A stretch of DNA of 37,571 bases from Vibrio rhodolitus (GTDB lineage Bacteria; Pseudomonadota; Gammaproteobacteria; Enterobacterales; Vibrionaceae): NCBI RefSeq assembly GCF_003350325.1, contig NZ_QLYZ01000029.1, positions 1 through 37,571 of the forward strand. The letters run 5' to 3'. A program made the position numbers and the translations under genes. This document shows, one piece after another, positions 1 through 8,122 of this stretch. How positions within the stretch are numbered: position 1 is the first letter of the stretch; each line of letters begins with the position of its first letter. The notes beneath the pieces were generated by a model that saw only the letters and a list, made by a program, of their open reading frames with translations, did not search any database and had not been told where the DNA came from.

Positions 1-1
1 G

Positions 2-193
2 TATGACTGCTACCAGAATGCGTTGGCAGAGAGGGTGAACGGCATTTTGAAAATGGAATATCTCTTGCGAAAGCCTAAAGATGTAGCTCAAGCAAGAAAA
101 ATGGTCGCTGAGTCAGTAGAAATCTATAATCAGATGAGGCCTCATACAGCGCTAAAATACAAAACGCCCGATGAAGTACACCGAGCGTTTTAA
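2..193 (+). CDS. IS3-family transposase OrfB, C-terminal fragment cut by the window edge
   Basis: The reading frame is open from the left edge and ends at TAA 191-193, giving 63 residues. It contains NALAERVNGILKMEY, the segment around the last acidic residue of the DDE integrase catalytic triad (the Glu in AERVNG), and ends with NQMRPHTALKYKTPDEV, the usual C-terminal signature of IS3-family OrfB proteins. The rest of the gene lies outside the window, so it cannot be said whether the element is intact. The terminal inverted repeat follows 8 bp after the stop codon, as expected for a right end. The family call is firm; the IS3 subgroup is not determined. Confidence 0.85.
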   Translation, partial: YDCYQNALAERVNGILKMEYLLRKPKDVAQARKMVAESVEIYNQMRPHTALKYKTPDEVHRAF

Positions 194-201
194 CTAAAAA
201 G

Positions 202-226
202 TGTCAACCCATATCGGGACGGGTCA
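202..226 (+). mobile_element. Right terminal inverted repeat of the IS3-family element
   Basis: The 25-bp segment starts TGTCAACCC and ends ACGGGTCA. Read inward from the outer end it begins TGACCCGTCC, with the TG...CA termini typical of IS3 elements. It lies just after the transposase stop codon. The left end and the target duplication cannot be checked because they are outside the window; the flanking bases on this side begin GAG. Confidence 0.6.
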
Positions 227-245
227 GAGGCTATCAATCGCTAGA

Positions 246-1253
246 TTAAAGAGCCGCTTTCTTTGCTTCAGCTACCCATGCATCAAACTTAGCTTGGTTG
301 GCTTTGATCCAACCATTTGCATGCGCTTCAATATCAGCAGCAGAGTTTTTACCTTTGCTCATGATCATGTTTTGTGCACTTACATCGTTGATGTTCAGCT
401 TGATGATCTCAAATAGTTTTGCTGCCGCAGGGTTTTCTTCGGCAAACTTTTTGTTCGCTACGATGCGCATTGAGTTCATCTCAAAACCGTAGTTTTTACC
501 ATTTGGTAGCGTAGTATCGACGTCTTTACGCTCGCCCGGTAGTGCTGAAAATGGCACTTCTAGCCAAACGACATCTTTGCCCGGAACAAGAACGCCACTT
601 ACCCAGTAAGGTGTCCAAGTGTAGTACACAATAGGCTCACCGTTTTGGTAACGTGAGATGGTGTCCGCGATAATTGCCGCATAGTTACCTTGTTGGTGCG
701 TCACGGTATCACGCAGTTTGTAGGCGGTTAGTTGCTCTTCAATTACTAGTTCACAACCCCAGCCTGGAGTACAACCAGTCAAATCCGCTTTGCCGTCGCC
801 ATCGGCATCAAATAGCTTAGCGATTTTAGGATCAGACAGTTGGCTGATATTGGTGATGCCGTATTTGTCGGCAGTCTTTTTGTCGACTAGGTAACCTTGC
901 GCTGCACCACTGATGTATTGACCTTGACGGTAGAAGCTATCATCACCGCCTGCCATGGTGTATTTATCGGCGTGAAGCGGGAACCAACCTACAGCAAGGA
1001 AAGTTGCATCACCTTTAGCAATTGAGGTGTAGCCAACGTTGTAGTCAACTTCTTTGGTATCTTTCACATCGTAACCTAACGCTTCAAGCGCTTTGTTCAC
1101 GATAAGAGTTTGGAAGGTTTCTTCAGCAACAGTTGATTGAACAGGCTGAACAACGACACCTTCACCTGGCAATTTTTCTGCCCAAGTGCTAGTTGAAACA
1201 GCAAGTGTTGATACTGCACTTACTAGTAGAGTTTTCTTCCATGAATTGTTCAT
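246..1253 (-). CDS. proX: Glycine betaine/proline ABC transporter, periplasmic binding protein ProX
   Basis: The 335-residue protein binds glycine betaine or proline betaine in the periplasm and delivers it to ProW/ProV. A Sec signal peptide covers about residues 1-25, ending TSTWA before EKLPGEG. The body matches the ProX family, including the DADGDGKADLTGCTPGWGCE segment with two cysteines that probably form a disulfide, and the YTWTPYWVSGVL region with aromatic residues of the kind that cage the quaternary ammonium group. Its ATG overlaps the proW stop codon by 4 bp (ATGA), so translation is probably coupled. It is the last gene of the operon, and an IS3 end sits 19 bp past its stop where a terminator would be expected. 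A choline-specific binding protein is a less likely alternative. Confidence 0.93.
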   Translation of the reverse strand: MNNSWKKTLLVSAVSTLAVSTSTWAEKLPGEGVVVQPVQSTVAEETFQTLIVNKALEALGYDVKDTKEVDYNVGYTSIAKGDATFLAVGWFPLHADKYTMAGGDDSFYRQGQYISGAAQGYLVDKKTADKYGITNISQLSDPKIAKLFDADGDGKADLTGCTPGWGCELVIEEQLTAYKLRDTVTHQQGNYAAIIADTISRYQNGEPIVYYTWTPYWVSGVLVPGKDVVWLEVPFSALPGERKDVDTTLPNGKNYGFEMNSMRIVANKKFAEENPAAAKLFEIIKLNINDVSAQNMIMSKGKNSAADIEAHANGWIKANQAKFDAWVAEAKKAAL

Positions 1254-2338
1254 TCAGTTTTCTCCTGGATTGATTTTCCATAGGTTTTATTTGCGCTAAG
1301 TCGAACCAAGAATGAAGCTGGTCCAGAGTGATACCAGCGCAGTTTGGTATCTTGTGCATTTTCGCCAAGCTTTTGAGTCACACGGTCTAGTAGGATAGCG
1401 AGGATAACAATCCCCAAACCACCAACCGCAGCAAGACCCATATCTAATCGACCGATGCCACGTAATACCATTTGCCCAAGACCACCAACGGCAATCATTG
1501 AAGCGATAACTACCATTGATAGTGATAGCATAAGCGTTTGGTTAACACCGGCCATAATGGTTGGCATGGCGAGTGGCAACTGGATGCGATACAGCATTTG
1601 TTTTTTATTGGCACCAAATGAGTGACCCGCTTCAATCAACTCTTCGGGTACTTGTTGAATACCAAGGATCGTCAAGCGCACCACGGGTGGTAGAGCAAAG
1701 ATAATGGTTACTACCACACCTGGGACATTACCGATACCAAACAGCATGACGATCGGTACCAGATAAACGAAAGCGGGCGTGGTTTGCATCGCGTCGAGAA
1801 TAGGGCGTACAACTTTGGCGGCTGTGTCGTTCCTTGCCAGCCAAATCCCTAACGGTAAGCCGATGAGTAAGCAAAAGAAGACGGATGTCATGACCAATGA
1901 CAAGGTCGTCATTGCCTCACTCCATGCGCCGATAAGCCCAATGACAACCAGAGACGCCAGCGTCGTGAGACCAAGTTTGAGACCCGAAAACTGCCACGTC
2001 AGTAAAAATAGAATCAGCAACATAAATGGTGCTGGTGTTGCAACCAAGGCAGTTTCAAATGAGCTTAAGATGAAGTCAATCGGTACACGAATCGCTTGGA
2101 ATAATGGTCGACCATGATTAACCAGCCACTCTAAGCCACTTTCAATCCAAACATCGAAAGGGATCACCGCTTCACTAAACGGATTCATGATATCAAACGG
2201 TGCTTTTTCGACGGTTTCTGCTGAAAGCCAACTGGCTGAAGTATCTGCACCAGCAGCGGTGGCTTCTTCGCCCCAAGGATTGCTTTCAGCTGGAGCAGCT
2301 TGCGACCAAGGGTCGTTGTTTGTTTCTTGTGCTGACAT
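1250..2338 (-). CDS. proW: Glycine betaine/proline ABC transporter permease ProW
   Basis: This 362-residue inner-membrane permease forms the translocation channel. An unusually hydrophilic N-terminal tail of about 90 residues, rich in Ala, Glu and Trp, precedes the membrane part; such an extension is known from enterobacterial ProW. Several hydrophobic helices follow from about residue 100. The permease loop that contacts the ATPase is visible as EAGHSFGANKKQMLYRIQLP (EAA motif, around residues 235-255). Five bases separate its start from the proV stop upstream, and its own stop overlaps the proX start, so the three genes form one operon. Confidence 0.93.
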   Translation of the reverse strand: MSAQETNNDPWSQAAPAESNPWGEEATAAGADTSASWLSAETVEKAPFDIMNPFSEAVIPFDVWIESGLEWLVNHGRPLFQAIRVPIDFILSSFETALVATPAPFMLLILFLLTWQFSGLKLGLTTLASLVVIGLIGAWSEAMTTLSLVMTSVFFCLLIGLPLGIWLARNDTAAKVVRPILDAMQTTPAFVYLVPIVMLFGIGNVPGVVVTIIFALPPVVRLTILGIQQVPEELIEAGHSFGANKKQMLYRIQLPLAMPTIMAGVNQTLMLSLSMVVIASMIAVGGLGQMVLRGIGRLDMGLAAVGGLGIVILAILLDRVTQKLGENAQDTKLRWYHSGPASFLVRLSANKTYGKSIQEKTE

Positions 2339-2343
2339 GATGA

Positions 2344-3531
2344 TTAATCCCTATCCAGTGCATGTAGTAAACGTGATTTTGAAACCACACCAAAGTACTG
2401 TCCTTGTTCATCAACAACTGGGACAGAATATGGAACACCGGCGACGGAACCCAAAATTTCATTGATTGGTTGATTAGGCGCGAGCGTAATTGCTGAATCA
2501 ATTTGTGCACTGACCAGACAGCGCTCTTGTTTTTGCGCTTCACGTAATGAGTCGACGGAGACTAGCCCAGAGAACTTATTGGTTTTATCAACGATGACGC
2601 CATATTCACGGTCGCCATCAATCAGAAGCTGTAACGCAGAAGCTGGACCATCATGCTCAGATTTTTTAAATACCGCGGCTGGGTTTTTACGGGCGATATC
2701 TTTTGCCGTCAGCACGCTAGCCACGTTAACGCCACGGAAGAACGCTTCGACGTAATCATTGGCTGGTTTGTTGAGGATCTCATCTGGCGTTCCAACTTGC
2801 ACTACCACACCGTTTTGCATGATCGCGATACGATCGCCAATACGCATAGCTTCATCTAGATCGTGGGAAATAAATACAATGGTGCGCTTGTCATCGCCTT
2901 GTAGCCTGATCAGCTCATCTTGCATTTCAGTACGAATTAGTGGGTCCAAAGCAGAAAAGGCTTCATCCATCAGGAGAATGTCGGGGTCACAAGCCAGTGC
3001 TCGTGCTAGGCCCACGCGTTGCTTCATACCACCTGAGAGTTCGTCAGGGTAAGATTCTGCGTAGGCATCTAGCCCAACTCGGGTAAGAGCAGATAGTGCT
3101 GCAGTGCGGCGTTCGCTGGTGGAAACTCCAGCAAGTTCGAGACCAAAAGCGGCGTTTTCAATTACCGTCATATGCGGCATTAACGCGAAGTTTTGGAACA
3201 CCATAGAAATGTTGTTGCGACGAACCTCTCTCAGTTCATCTTCTGAAATATGCGCGATGTCTTTTCCACGCAACAGCACGTTACCACGGGTTGGCTCAAT
3301 AAGGCGGTTAAGTAGTCGAACTAGGGTCGATTTGCCCGAGCCGGAAAGCCCCATGATAACGAAAATTTCGCCTTCATTGATACTTAAGGAAACATCATGC
3401 ACACCGACGGTGAGCCCTGTTTTCTCAAATATTACATCTTTGTCAGATCCTTGCTCGATCAATGAAAAGGCGCGATTGGGGTCTTCCCCAAAGACTTTAT
3501 ACAGCCCCTGTACTTCTAAAATGGGCGACAT
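2344..3531 (-). CDS. proV: Glycine betaine/proline ABC transporter ATPase ProV with CBS domains
   Basis: The 395-residue ATPase energises ProW. Visible motifs are Walker A GLSGSGKST (residues 61-69), a Q-loop at VFQNFALMPH, the ABC signature LSGGM (165-169), Walker B ILLMDE (185-190) and an H-loop in FISHDLDEA. The region after about residue 275 is the paired CBS domain that in OpuA/ProV-type ATPases senses ionic strength. The ATG is preceded by AAAGGA about eight bases upstream. It is the first gene of the operon, transcribed away from the methyltransferase gene. Osmotic induction is expected from the family, and the long AT-rich leader fits that. Confidence 0.94.
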   Translation of the reverse strand: MSPILEVQGLYKVFGEDPNRAFSLIEQGSDKDVIFEKTGLTVGVHDVSLSINEGEIFVIMGLSGSGKSTLVRLLNRLIEPTRGNVLLRGKDIAHISEDELREVRRNNISMVFQNFALMPHMTVIENAAFGLELAGVSTSERRTAALSALTRVGLDAYAESYPDELSGGMKQRVGLARALACDPDILLMDEAFSALDPLIRTEMQDELIRLQGDDKRTIVFISHDLDEAMRIGDRIAIMQNGVVVQVGTPDEILNKPANDYVEAFFRGVNVASVLTAKDIARKNPAAVFKKSEHDGPASALQLLIDGDREYGVIVDKTNKFSGLVSVDSLREAQKQERCLVSAQIDSAITLAPNQPINEILGSVAGVPYSVPVVDEQGQYFGVVSKSRLLHALDRD

Positions 3532-3576
3532 TTGTTAGTCCTTTAACGTTGTTAATTTTTATCGAAAAACATTCGT

Positions 3577-3605
3577 ACTCTAATTAAATATTGAGCATAA
3601 ATCAA
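3577..3605 (-). promoter_or_regulatory. Possible sigma-70 promoter of proVWX
   Basis: On the minus strand, TTGATT (3600-3605) and TAGAGT (3577-3582) are separated by 17 bp, each matching the consensus hexamer at four of six positions. It lies about 45-75 bp upstream of the proV ATG. The match is only moderate, and other AT-rich hexamers are present nearby. Confidence 0.3.
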
Positions 3606-3890
3606 ATGGGCTTGTGTTTGGACTTTTGCTTTTTTGATAGAGAGTCGGTGGTAAATTATTGATTTTTATTGTTTTGATTTTAGGTTATGAAATATTTTGT
3701 TGTAAGTTATTGATTTGAAGTCTAACAAGAAAGCAGCAGTTAATTCTGGAAATGCGATCAGTAGTTAGTTATTGATTAATCGATAGATAGTGGTGAGGTT
3801 GAAGCATTTGTCAGCATCATGTTTTTATGTGGACGACGATTTTGAGTGATCGACTTTCAATTAGAGTTCGAACTAATGAGAGAGGGTTAT

Positions 3891-3950
3891 ATGTTCTTTG
3901 TAGCTAGTAGTTGCTTGGTGGCTATTTTCGTTTTTCTACAAGCGAAGTAA
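3891..3950 (+). CDS. Possible 19-residue hydrophobic peptide
   Basis: An ATG at 3891 opens 19 codons ending in TAA, encoding MFFVASSCLVAIFVFLQAK. The start is preceded by the purine-rich stretch GAGAGAGGG, a good ribosome-binding site four bases upstream. The peptide is almost wholly hydrophobic with a C-terminal Lys, like small single-pass membrane proteins. It lies 80 bp upstream of the methyltransferase gene on the same strand and could be a leader or a stand-alone peptide. No homologue is recognised, and at this length chance cannot be excluded. Confidence 0.25.
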   Translation: MFFVASSCLVAIFVFLQAK

Positions 3951-4030
3951 TATGAAACCTTAACGTTGTGAGATTGAAACTCTTAGAAAATAAGCGCCTT
4001 AGCGAAGAGCTTGGGGTCAGGAACTAGGCT

Positions 4031-4732
4031 ATGTCTGATATGTATCAAAAGCATGCGGTTAAGTATGCAGAAGCGGTAAAAGAGAATATTTATAACGCTT
4101 GTTTGGAGCGACCAAGCACACAGGCAATGCTAGATGATGTTCGAGAGGCGGCAGTCATTGATATGGGCTGTGGGTCTGGGATCTATGCGGGTTGGTTTCT
4201 TGAGCGTTCAGTTAAGTCGCTAACTTGTATGGATATCTCTCCGCAAATGGTCGAGTTAGTCAAACAGAGCTTTGGTGAGCAGGTGCGAGCGTATACGCAA
4301 GATATCGCTCTTGGTTTGCCAAATGAGGCAGATGACAGCGCTGATGTGATTATTTGTCCTTTGGTATTGCATTATGTGAAACATCTTGAGCCTGTCTTTA
4401 ATGATGTATTTCGTGTACTTAAAAACGGCGGCTACTTAGTGTTCTCCACCCATCACCCATTTGCTGACTTTGAGTGTTCAACTTCTGGCAATTACTTTGC
4501 GCGTGAAACGGTAGAAGAGGAATGGAACACGATTGGTGAGCCTGTCGCGGTTAAATTTTATCGCCGCTCGTTAACTGAAATCTTCGAAGCAGTCACGAAA
4601 GCAGGTTTAGTGGTCACGCGCTTAAGTGAAGGGCAGGTTGATGAAAAGGCAAAGCTTATTTGTGAAGAGACTTATCGGCGCTTATCTCGCGAGCCTAATT
4701 TTATCTTTGTGCGCTGTGAAAAACGTATCTAG
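4031..4732 (+). CDS. Class I SAM-dependent methyltransferase
   Basis: The 233-residue protein has a Rossmann-type methyltransferase fold. Motif I is AVIDMGCGSG (residues 41-50). An acidic residue at the end of strand 2 (Asp68 in CMDISPQMV) would bind the SAM ribose. Motif IV lies in ADVIICPLVLHYV and a post-motif in VLKNGGYLVFSTHHP. This places it with the UbiE/Methyltransf_11 group, which methylates small molecules. The substrate cannot be read from the sequence. The neighbours on both sides are transcribed on the other strand, so it is probably a single-gene unit. AGG about nine bases before the ATG supports the chosen start. Confidence 0.85.
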   Translation: MSDMYQKHAVKYAEAVKENIYNACLERPSTQAMLDDVREAAVIDMGCGSGIYAGWFLERSVKSLTCMDISPQMVELVKQSFGEQVRAYTQDIALGLPNEADDSADVIICPLVLHYVKHLEPVFNDVFRVLKNGGYLVFSTHHPFADFECSTSGNYFARETVEEEWNTIGEPVAVKFYRRSLTEIFEAVTKAGLVVTRLSEGQVDEKAKLICEETYRRLSREPNFIFVRCEKRI

Positions 4733-4744
4733 CGACTGACTATT

Positions 4745-4775
4745 GATATAAAAAGAGCCTCTTCTGGAGGCTCTT
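4745..4775 (-). terminator. Rho-independent terminator of the PuuB-like oxidase gene
   Basis: A perfect 9-bp inverted repeat, AAGAGCCTC (4753-4761) and GAGGCTCTT (4767-4775), has a 5-base loop. Read on the minus strand the hairpin runs into a T-rich tail (TTTTTATAT), giving a good terminator for the gene ending at 4787. It may also stop the methyltransferase transcript from the other side, but the T-tract there is poor. Confidence 0.8.
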
Positions 4776-4786
4776 CAAACAGGCAA

Positions 4787-6079
4787 TTACTTATCTAGGT
4801 GCTCGCCCAAAACATCTTCAAGGCGTGCTTTCCAAATCGCCAGTGCCAGTGCAGGTGTGCGCAGCACTTGCGGGGTAGGGATCCACTTATGTTTGATCTT
4901 CGAGAAAACATCAAAGCGCTCTGCATTGCCCGCCATTGCTTCAGCAACCACTTTACCAGCAATATTGGTTAGACCGACACCGTGACCAGTGTAGCCATGC
5001 GCGACGTAAATATCGTTTCCTAGGTGGTCAATTTGTGGCATGTATTCGCGGGTTACGGTGAACAGACCGCCCCAGTGGTATTCCATTTTAACGTCATCAA
5101 GTTGTGGGAACACTTTCACCATGCGTTGGCGTAGGCGTTCCATTGAATCTTTATATTCAAGGTTAAATGGATGGTTAACGCCACCAAACAAGATGCGTCC
5201 ATCAGGCGTTGGGCGCATGTAGTCGAGACTGTTTTTAATGTCAGAGATAGCCATCATGTTAGTGATAGGTTGGCGGTCGCCAAGTTGTTCAGTCACGGCA
5301 ATGTAAGAAGCGACAGGTAGCACGACACTTTGTGCTTTGCGGTTCAAACCATCAAGGTATGCATTACAAGCAAGTAGGATAAACTTCGATTTAACACGAC
5401 CTTTCGGTGTAATTACCGTGTGTGGCTTACCTTTTTGCAGTTTTACTGCTGGGGTATGCTCGAATACTTGCGCGCCAAGATCAATTGCCGCTTTCGCCAA
5501 GCCTAGCGTGTAGTTTAGAGGGTGCATATGTGCACTGTTGGTATCGTGTAAGCCGCCCAAGTAGCGCTCGGTATTGGCAACTTGGCTGATCTTCTCTTTA
5601 TCCCACCATGACGCGCTTGGGTAATTGTAGTGACCTTGTTTTAGCTCATGCCATGATTTCAGCTCTTTTTCGTGTGCTTTGGTTAGCGCAACTTCGATAT
5701 AACCTTGTTGGAAATCACAGTCGATATTGAACTCTTTTACGCGATCACGCGCAATGTCGATAGCCTCGACAGACAAGTCCCAAAGCTCTTTGCCCCATTT
5801 GTTACCGTAGGTTTCATCAACCTCACGTAGACCTAGGCAATAACCCACCAAACATTGACCGCCATTACGACCAGAACCACCCCATGCAAGGCGCTTTGAT
5901 TCTAGAACCGCGACAGTGTAGCCACGTTGACGAAGTTCAATCGCAGCGTTAAGACCTGTCATACCGCCGCCAATAATACACACGTCAACATCGATATCTT
6001 GTGTTAACTCTGGTTGCAGGGGCAGTGGATTAATCGTTGCTTGGTAGTAGCTATCGATATATTCGTTTTGAACCGACAT
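4787..6079 (-). CDS. puuB: FAD-dependent oxidase, gamma-glutamylputrescine oxidase-like
   Basis: The 430-residue protein belongs to the DAO family of FAD amine oxidoreductases. The N-terminal dinucleotide fold shows GGGMTG (residues 37-42) and the ribose-binding Glu60 in VAVLESKRLAWG. It is followed by GSGRNGGQ (68-75), the flavin-contacting segment typical of PuuB proteins. C-terminal motifs include YHWGGLFTVTREYMPQID and YVAHGYTGHGVGLT. PuuB oxidises gamma-glutamylputrescine in putrescine breakdown, releasing an aldehyde, ammonia and peroxide. The companion genes puuA, puuC and puuD are not in the window, so the exact substrate is inferred. The gene is divergent from a polyamine-binding-protein gene with 202 bp between them, which supports a polyamine role. 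Confidence 0.8.
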   Translation of the reverse strand: MSVQNEYIDSYYQATINPLPLQPELTQDIDVDVCIIGGGMTGLNAAIELRQRGYTVAVLESKRLAWGGSGRNGGQCLVGYCLGLREVDETYGNKWGKELWDLSVEAIDIARDRVKEFNIDCDFQQGYIEVALTKAHEKELKSWHELKQGHYNYPSASWWDKEKISQVANTERYLGGLHDTNSAHMHPLNYTLGLAKAAIDLGAQVFEHTPAVKLQKGKPHTVITPKGRVKSKFILLACNAYLDGLNRKAQSVVLPVASYIAVTEQLGDRQPITNMMAISDIKNSLDYMRPTPDGRILFGGVNHPFNLEYKDSMERLRQRMVKVFPQLDDVKMEYHWGGLFTVTREYMPQIDHLGNDIYVAHGYTGHGVGLTNIAGKVVAEAMAGNAERFDVFSKIKHKWIPTPQVLRTPALALAIWKARLEDVLGEHLDK

Positions 6080-6281
6080 TTAATAAATTCCGTAGGGTAA
6101 TAGGATAATAGTTCACAAAACCAGTAAAAAACTGATGAAAAAAATATTTTCTCATGTTTCCATATGCGCGGCAAGTGACTGATTGTTCTGTAAAAACAGC
6201 AATTGTTCGTTTGTTAGTAGTGGTGGGTTAATAAAGTTAATTCATCTTTAAGAAATTATTTTCATAGAGTTTTGTATAAAA

Positions 6282-7322
6282 ATGAAAAAGCAACAGTTTA
6301 TTACTGGTTTAATGATCGCTTCTTGCAGTGTTTCTGCGTTCAGTGTGACCGCGGGTGAGCGCATGCTGAACGTATACAACTGGGCTGAATATCTGCCAGT
6401 GGACGTAATTAAAGCGTTTGAAAAAGAGTATGACGTGACCGTTAACTACTCGACTTTCGAAAACAATGAAGCCATGTACACCAAGTTAAAGCTACTCGAT
6501 AGCAAAGGGTACGATGTAGCATTTGCCTCAACTTATATCATCGCAAAGATGGGTCGAGAGGGAATGTTGGCGGAAATCGATAAAGCTCAGCTTTCTCACC
6601 TTAAAGATGTGACTCCAAGTCTACTCAATCAATCATTTGATCCGAAAAACCAATACTCAGTCCCATACGTTTGGGGTGTGACGGGTATTGCCTATAATGG
6701 CGATTACTACCAAGCAAGTGACGTACAAAGCTGGAGCGACCTGTGGAACGACGAGTTCCGTCAGCAAGTGATGCTATTAGATGATGTACGTGATGTATTT
6801 GGTATGGCGCTAAAATCTTTGGGCTACAGCATCAACTCCACTAACGAAAATGAAATCAAACAGGCGTACCAACGCTTGCGCGAACTAAAACCAAACGTAG
6901 TGGTGTATAACTCAGATGCGCCTCAAGTTCCTTTTGTGACTGGTGAAGTCACCGCGGGTATGCAGTGGAATGGTAATGCCTATTTAGGGCGTGAAGAACT
7001 GCCAGAACTTGGTTTCGTCTACCCACAAGAGGGGGCGATTTTATGGATGGACAACTTCGTCATTCCGAAAGGCTCTGCGCACAAAGAACTTGCCCACCAG
7101 TTCATCAACTTTATCTTGCGCCCAGAAAACCAAGCTGAAATCGTTAAAACGTTAGGCTATCAAGCGCCAAGCAAAGCGGCAAAACAACATCTACCAGTGG
7201 AAATGCAAAATGATCCGCTGATCTTCCCTGATGACGCTTTGATCTCGAATGGTGAATTTACCAATGATATCGGCACATTTGCCGAGGTTTACCAAAAATA
7301 CTGGCAAAAACTTAAGAGCTAG
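6282..7322 (+). CDS. PotD/PotF-like periplasmic polyamine-binding protein
   Basis: The 346-residue protein starts with a Sec signal peptide (Lys-Lys, hydrophobic core, probable cleavage near SVTA-GERM). The mature part opens with LNVYNWAEYLP, the hallmark of spermidine/putrescine-binding PotD/PotF proteins, and continues with typical elements such as VNYSTFENNEAMYTKL and a late AGMQWNGNAY region. It would capture polyamines in the periplasm. No potA, potB or potC gene is adjacent, so it either serves a transporter encoded elsewhere or acts as a sensor partner, as NspS does in Vibrio cholerae. It is divergent from the PuuB-like oxidase gene and ends in a strong terminator. The ligand is not known from sequence alone. 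Confidence 0.85.
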   Translation: MKKQQFITGLMIASCSVSAFSVTAGERMLNVYNWAEYLPVDVIKAFEKEYDVTVNYSTFENNEAMYTKLKLLDSKGYDVAFASTYIIAKMGREGMLAEIDKAQLSHLKDVTPSLLNQSFDPKNQYSVPYVWGVTGIAYNGDYYQASDVQSWSDLWNDEFRQQVMLLDDVRDVFGMALKSLGYSINSTNENEIKQAYQRLRELKPNVVVYNSDAPQVPFVTGEVTAGMQWNGNAYLGREELPELGFVYPQEGAILWMDNFVIPKGSAHKELAHQFINFILRPENQAEIVKTLGYQAPSKAAKQHLPVEMQNDPLIFPDDALISNGEFTNDIGTFAEVYQKYWQKLKS

Positions 7323-7350
7323 TCAGTTACTTAAGAGTGAATCATTATTG

Positions 7351-7378
7351 AAGCCCCGCGTTGTCGGGGCTTTTTTGT
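7351..7378 (+). terminator. Rho-independent terminator after the polyamine-binding protein gene
   Basis: AAGCCCCG (7351-7358) pairs with CGGGGCTT (7365-7372) across a 6-base loop and is followed by a run of T residues. It lies 28 bp past the stop codon. Confidence 0.92.
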
Positions 7379-7402
7379 TTTATATCTTTTTAACGCTAGA
7401 TC

Positions 7403-8014
7403 TTAAGGTTTAGTCGCGAGCACAACACCAAAGGCAAACAGACCGAGCCCGCATGCTTGATTTAATCGCTTCTTAGCTTTTTGTAGTAGTGCGCCAAGAA
7501 ATTCGGAAGTAAATAAAGTAGCGACAAAACAAAACCATAGCGCGTGCAGCAAGATCATATAAGCACCGTAAATGAGTGCGTTGTTTAAGCTACCACCATC
7601 AAGTGCGAATACTTGGCTAAAAATACTCAAGAAAAACAGCATAGTTTTAGGGTTGAGTAGGTTGCAAAGCAGCCCTTGAGCAAAATATTGTCTGCTGCTT
7701 AGCTCAGCATTAAATTCACTTAGCGCCGCGTCTTCGCTACTTGCATTGAAGAATCCTTTTACGCCAAGGTAAATCAAGTAAGCAGAACCACAGTAGCGAA
7801 TTAGCTCAAATAGCCATACGTTTTGTGAAATTAAGTAACTAATTCCTAGCGCGCTGTAAGCGATATGAACGGTAATGGCCGCGCTAATTCCAAGCGCTGT
7901 CACGATGCCTGCCTTGCGCCCTTGATTCAAACTGTTTTTTAGTACGAGAACAAAGTCAGCTCCCGGGCTTATAACGATTAATAGCCCTAATAAGGCAAGA
8001 GTCATGGCTTCCAT
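7403..8014 (-). CDS. LysE/RhtB-family amino-acid exporter
   Basis: The 203-residue protein is very hydrophobic, with about six predicted membrane helices. The N-terminal stretch ISPGADFVLVLKNSLNQGRK contains the family's conserved PG(P/A)D and GR(K/R) elements of the first helix and loop. Members export amino acids or related compounds such as homoserine lactone, threonine or lysine; the substrate cannot be assigned here. GAGG lies eight bases before the ATG. The gene is divergent from a LysR regulator gene with about 108 bp between them, an arrangement common for exporters controlled by that regulator. Confidence 0.88.
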   Translation of the reverse strand: MEAMTLALLGLLIVISPGADFVLVLKNSLNQGRKAGIVTALGISAAITVHIAYSALGISYLISQNVWLFELIRYCGSAYLIYLGVKGFFNASSEDAALSEFNAELSSRQYFAQGLLCNLLNPKTMLFFLSIFSQVFALDGGSLNNALIYGAYMILLHALWFCFVATLFTSEFLGALLQKAKKRLNQACGLGLFAFGVVLATKP

Positions 8015-8081
8015 TTTAAATCCTCAAGTAATTGATATTGGTGTGATGAGCTGTATGCTAATCTGAGGTTGGGATTTAAAT

Positions 8082-8094
8082 AATCGAAACGATT
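8082..8094. promoter_or_regulatory. Possible LysR operator between exporter and regulator genes
   Basis: AATCG (8082-8086) and CGATT (8090-8094) form a perfect inverted repeat with a 3-bp spacer in the divergent promoter region, 28 bp before the regulator ATG. LysR proteins bind short interrupted dyads in such positions. The assignment rests on symmetry and location only. Confidence 0.3.
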
Positions 8095-8122
8095 TCCGAT
8101 AATATGTGAGGAAAATTCACGA

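Larger units (their letters stand above)
3532..4030. other. AT-rich intergenic regulatory region upstream of proV
   Basis: About 500 bp separate the divergent proV and methyltransferase genes. It holds a possible proV promoter (3577-3605), three direct copies of TTATTGATT (3656-3664, 3707-3715, 3769-3777), a 10-bp palindrome AGTTCGAACT (3865-3874) and a possible 19-codon reading frame at 3891-3950. The base composition is clearly more AT-rich than the neighbouring genes, consistent with an osmotically controlled, H-NS-bound region. That last point is inference. No RNA gene was recognised. Confidence 0.5.

Noticed and set aside
6134..6178. Small frame MKKIFSHVSICAASD in the polyamine-gene intergenic region
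   Set aside because: It has no ribosome site, is short, and shows no distinctive composition.
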